Source: Rattus norvegicus (taxonomy: Eukaryota > Chordata > Mammalia > Rodentia > Muridae). From it: 64,000 nucleotides of DNA. The stretch spans positions 1,909,001 through 1,973,000 of the forward strand of contig NW_026947367.1 of assembly GCF_036323735.1 (NCBI RefSeq), read 5' to 3'. This document shows positions 60,061 to 64,000 of the stretch, in pieces (position 1 is the stretch's first letter; each line of letters starts with the position of its first letter). Under the pieces are notes generated by a model. It was not told where the DNA came from, ran no database searches, and saw nothing but the letters and a program-made list of their open reading frames with translations. The position numbers and the translations under genes are program-made.

Positions 60061-60596
60061 GTTAAACTTTTATTTTTTCTTTTATAAATATTAGATATTT
60101 TTGTTTACATTTCAAATATTATTCACTTTCCCAGTTTTCCGGTCATAAGAGTCCAATCACTTTCCCCACCAGTTCTTCTATAAAGGTGTTCCCCCTCACC
60201 AACCACTCCCTTTCCCAGCACACCCTGACATTCCCCTACACTGGGGTACTAGCTTTGGTAGGTTAAGAGCTTCTCCTCCCATTGATGTCCAACAAGGCTA
60301 CATATGCAGCTGCAGCCATAGTTCTGTCTATGTACAGTCTTTGAATATTGTTTTAGTACCAGAAAGCTATGGGTCATTGGTACTGTTGTTGTTATGGTAT
60401 TGAAAGCCCATTCACTTCTGGTAATCCTTTCTCCAAATTTACTAACAATAGATTCATTTACATTCCACTGGTCTGCCAATTAACCTTCATTTCTATAATT
60501 GGCATGCTCTACCTGTGTCTCTCAGGAAAGATCTATATCTGTTTCCTGGCAGCATGCACTTCTTAGCATCATCAATCTTATGTAGTTTGTGGCAGA

Positions 60597-60600
60597 TCTC

Positions 60601-60647
<47 letters not shown>

Positions 60648-60752
60648 CTATCATATATCTATATATGTACATATACATACTTATACATATATACATATAC
60701 ATACACACACACACATATATATATATGTATATATGTATTTATGTATATATAT
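60597..60752. repeat. (TCTA)n and TA/CA tract in U5
   Basis: About 12 TCTA units are followed by an irregular TA/CA-rich stretch, at the same unit position where U3 and U4 carry pure (TA)n. Confidence 0.95.
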
Positions 60753-61249
60753 GGTGGCTCCTACAGCTATGTGGTTAGTGGGAATTTTAGGATAGATTCT
60801 GTGCAACTAGTACAAAAATGTAGAATTAGCAAAGGCCAATGCCAATCAGACTCCCTCCTGTTATTTTTGAACCTATTGAAGTTGAGGTATCTCTGGACAT
60901 CAAGACATTCTTCTTCCTGCCCATCCTCCTGAGTCTTGTGTTTGGCCTGAATAAAGAATTATGGTAAAACCTCCAAAAACCTTAAGTTTGGCCCTGGGAA
61001 CAGGAAGGTAGATATTATAGAACTGACATCTAATGGGACTAGACATCCACATTCTATAATCTATGATGTCCTTTTTGCTTTAATGCTGCCTCCTAATTTT
61101 TGGATAAAATAAGGATTTTGGACTTCATCATTTCAAGTAGGTATACAATATTTACACTGTTATATTCACTCTATATATTGGCATGCTTTGTTGCTTATTA
61201 ATTGCAAAAATGGAATTGCAAAACAGAATTTTTGTGTACACAATCTGGA

Positions 61250-61252
61250 ATA

Positions 61253-61317
<65 letters not shown>
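61250..61317. repeat. (TA)n microsatellite in U5 tail
   Basis: TA repeat with one CA interruption, at a second site in the unit (after GAGTACACATTCAGGAATAT-like sequence). Confidence 0.95.
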
Positions 61318-61320
<3 letters not shown>

Positions 61321-61669
61321 GTCTCCTATAAGGAAAGTACAATACGAAAATGAAATACAATACTCAATCAATTAAAGGTCTGGAGGGAAAATACTGGCCT
61401 TTGGGAAACAAAGAAAACTTAGGAAATTGAAGTGTATGTCACAGGAATGGACCTTGGAATAGAATTATTATCCAGAATAAACTCCTCCACTCCATGTTTC
61501 TAGACCTTCTGTTGTCGTGACTGCAATTGCCTCTCATATATTCCTTCAGTACCTCTAGTACTTACTAATTGGCCTCTAATTCAGAGTAAACAGCCATTTG
61601 GGAGGGAGAATAAAAAGGATGAAAAGATCAGATATGGGGAGAACGAAGGAAGCTGGCCATCTGTCTTGG

Positions 61670-61676
61670 TATAAAA
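61670..61676 (+). promoter_or_regulatory. TATA-like box in U6 (CRE sites deleted)
   Basis: TATAAAA in CTTGGTATAAAAAAGGAAG. A deletion of about 280 bases at 61,507 removed the CRE-like sites. Confidence 0.25.
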
Positions 61677-63489
61677 AAGGAAGGAATACATGGTCCTCGG
61701 TATAGCTCAGTGAGTACTTGGTAGTGATTTAGTGGGAATGCTAAAGAGATAGCCTTTATCTGAGCCTCCCACCTATGGGAATCAGGAGATGGGATGCTCT
61801 CAGAAGAATCTGGACTTCCCTGATTTTATGGTTCCTGGAAATCAGAGAGTTTATATCATTAATTTCTTTATTCCAAAAGTCAAGTGTTGGGAAGGGCACA
61901 GTTGTTTTCCTGAGAGCTCATGACCTTTACTCTTTTTGATAAGAAGAAAAATGTCCTAAGGAAAAAGGGAGAGACAGGTATTGTGTCCCTAGCTCAGAGT
62001 AAATTCCTCCATGTTTTGGATATCTATAGTGCAGTCTGGGAAGCAGCAGTGCTATTAGTTGAGATTTCATCATCTCAGTCTTTCCACTAATATTTCCACT
62101 GATTACCACTTTACTTCTCTGAGTCACTAGGTATGATTAGCTGTCAGTTTTCTCTTCGTTTATTCCTTTCATTTTTTTATGTTTTAGCTTTATTTGTATT
62201 GCTTTTTTTAACTTGATGTTTCTATATTAACATTTAATGTTATTTTGTTTCCCATTTAACTGCCCATAAGATTCCTACCCATATCCTTCCCCTTCTTCTT
62301 TAACCCCTCTGACTGTGCATTCACATTCCCTTGAACTGGGAGACAAACCTAGAGTGGGCCAATAGCTTCTGCTTCCATTCGTGATGAACAAGGTCATCCT
62401 CTGCCACATGCAGTTTGAGCCATAGCTCTGTCCATCTACATTCATTGAATATTGTTCTAGTACCAGAAAGCTCTGGGTCATTGACATTGTTGTTCTTATG
62501 GGATTGAAAGCTCCTTCACCTTTTGAATTCCTTTCTCAAAATCTGCTAACAAGATGTCTGTTTCAGTTCAATGATTTGCCACTAGCATTAATTTCTGTTG
62601 TTGACATGATCTACCTGTGTCTCTCAGGAAATATCTTTATCAGGTTGCTGGCAGAAGGCACTTTTTAGCTACATCAATATTATCTAGTTTTGGTGGCTGA
62701 TGTATATATATATACTTTTGTGGCTCCTACAGCTATGTGGTTAGGTGGAATTGTGACATGGATTCTGAGCAAGTAGTTCAAGAATGTAGAGTTCAGAAAT
62801 GACAGTGCCAAATAGACTCCCTCAAGTTATTATGAACCTATTGAAGTTGAGGTTTCACTGGTCCTCAAGCCATCCTTCTTTCTGCCCATCCTCCAATATC
62901 TTATGTTTGGCTTTCAGTGAGAATCATTGTAAAACATCCAACACTCAAGTCTAGAAATGGGAGCACAGGAAAGTAGATAGTATAGTACTGATATCAAATA
63001 GGACTAGAGAACTGAATTCTATAGTCATTATGTCATTTGCTTTGCTGAAAATAAAATTGGAAACAGAAGTTTTAAGTACACATACAGGAATATTATTAAA
63101 GTCTCTTATCATGGAATGGACAATGAGAAAGTGAAATACAATATTCATTCAATTAAGGTCTGTAGGCAATATACTGGCCTTTGGAAATAGAGGAAACCTG
63201 GGATATTGAACTCTATGTCACAGGAATGAACCTGGAAATAAAATATTATCTATAAGAATCTCCTTCACTCTTTGTTGCTAAATCTTTTCTAGCCATGCTA
63301 AACCCCTAACTAACTTTGTCCATTGAGAGCAGGTAACCCCTAATGAAACAAAGAGAAGTCTCTACCTTTAGAGAGATTTAGTATGTAAAGGTTTCCACTC
63401 TTAAACAGGAGACTCTTCTGAAAGTGTCACCCTCAAATCTGGTCAATGTAAGGAAATCTGTACAGCAGGTAGTCTACGGCAGTTCTCAG

Positions 63490-63725
63490 TGACATCATCA
63501 TTAGGCCCTCCCGGAAAAATCTCTTGTATCCTGGAACCCGAGCTTCTTCTGTGATGTCACAAGTGTTGTCCTGACTGCAACTGACTCTCAGATATCCCTT
63601 CAGTACATCTAGGGTTTATTAATTGTCCTTTAATGCATTGTATACAGCAATTTGGGAGGGAGAAACAGAGGATGAAGTGATCAGACATGGGGAATATGAA
63701 GCTGGCTTTCTGTCTTGGTATAAAA
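63490..63725 (+). promoter_or_regulatory. CRE-like / TATA-like module at the start of U7
   Basis: TGACATCA at 63,490-63,497, TGATGTCA at 63,552-63,559 and TATAAAA at 63,719-63,725. This is the most complete module in the array. Confidence 0.3.
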
Positions 63726-64000
63726 AGGGAAGAAATACGTGGTCAGTGGGAAAGGTCCTTGAGTCTTGGGTAGAGGTCGAGTAGGTTACCTGAAGATATA
63801 GCCTTGATCTGAGATTTCCACATATGGAATCAGGAGCTGGGAGTCTCTCAGAAGCATCTGACATGCTTCTCAGAAGATCTGAAAAATAACTTGTTATTTT
63901 TCTTGGAAGTCAGATATTTTATATAATTCATTTCTTTATCCCAAAACCCAGGTGTTGGGAAGGGCACTATAATTTTTCCTGAGAGATCATAGCTTTTATC

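Larger units (their letters stand above)
50215..64000. repeat. Tandem array of about 1.9-2.5 kb units (at least six, plus partial)
   Basis: Using the GGGAGGGAGAA-CAAAGAGGATGAAG landmark, units begin near 50,215 (U1), 54,619 (U3), 56,935 (U4), 59,166 (U5), 61,600 (U6) and 63,654 (U7, cut by the window). U2 starts near 52,740, where this landmark is deleted. A second landmark (GAGAGCTCATGACC) recurs near 50,529, 52,751, 54,929, 57,240, 61,919 and 63,988. All units are in the same orientation and diverged by many substitutions. Each typical unit contains a CRE/TATA-like module, an old minus-strand L1 3'UTR piece, a TA-rich microsatellite site and a tail segment that is not recognised. No conserved ORF runs through the units. 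Mechanism and function are unknown. Confidence 0.93.

Overview
This window looks like murid rodent genomic DNA, most probably rat (Rattus). The evidence is three ID-type SINEs (tRNA-Ala-derived, with A and B boxes), B1/B2/B3-like SINE remnants, rodent L1 and Lx-type L1 elements in several age classes, long (CA)n and (TA)n tracts and AT-rich non-coding sequence. I see no operons, prokaryotic genes, CRISPR arrays or rRNA/tRNA genes. No intact host protein-coding gene can be supported. Family names such as Lx, B3 and OR10 come from remembered consensus sequences, not from a search.

Left part (1-12.5 kb). The window opens inside a young minus-strand L1. It has an intact 357-residue ORF1, a 5'UTR of about 0.7 kb, and the first 280 codons of ORF2, which run open off the left edge and keep all the endonuclease residues I can check. 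Next come the 3' end of an older plus-strand L1 and block A (about 3.62-6.95 kb: microsatellites, a CRE-like minisatellite and an Lx-type 3'UTR). After an unassigned stretch there is a single copy (U0, 8.48-9.79 kb) of a sequence that forms a tandem array at the other end of the window. More L1 fragments follow.

Middle (12.5-47 kb). This is mostly unassigned AT-rich DNA with dispersed repeats. The notable items are two exon-like segments near 15.5 kb, a compound trinucleotide tract at 16.2 kb, a roughly 2 kb stretch (20.4-22.4 kb) that reads like a decayed coding repeat on the minus strand, a near-full-length but dead plus-strand L1 (22.4-28.1 kb) carrying an ID element, a dead minus-strand L1 (35.5-39.6 kb), an olfactory receptor pseudogene (40.96-41.59 kb) and an inverted Lx sandwich (44.6-46.3 kb).

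Right part (47-64 kb). Block A' (47.1-50.2 kb) is a same-orientation copy of block A about 43.5 kb away. It joins directly to a tandem array of diverged units of about 1.9-2.5 kb (50.2 kb to the right edge). Units contain an old minus-strand L1 3'UTR piece, a (TA)n site that expanded independently in different units, and a module with two CRE-like octamers and a TATA-like box. Several units carry private insertions or deletions, so the array records its own history.

The most interesting structures are the tandem array with its recurring CRE/TATA-like module, the A-then-array order shared by both ends of the window, and the coding-like repeat at 20.4-22.4 kb. I found no evidence for a wholly new biological system.
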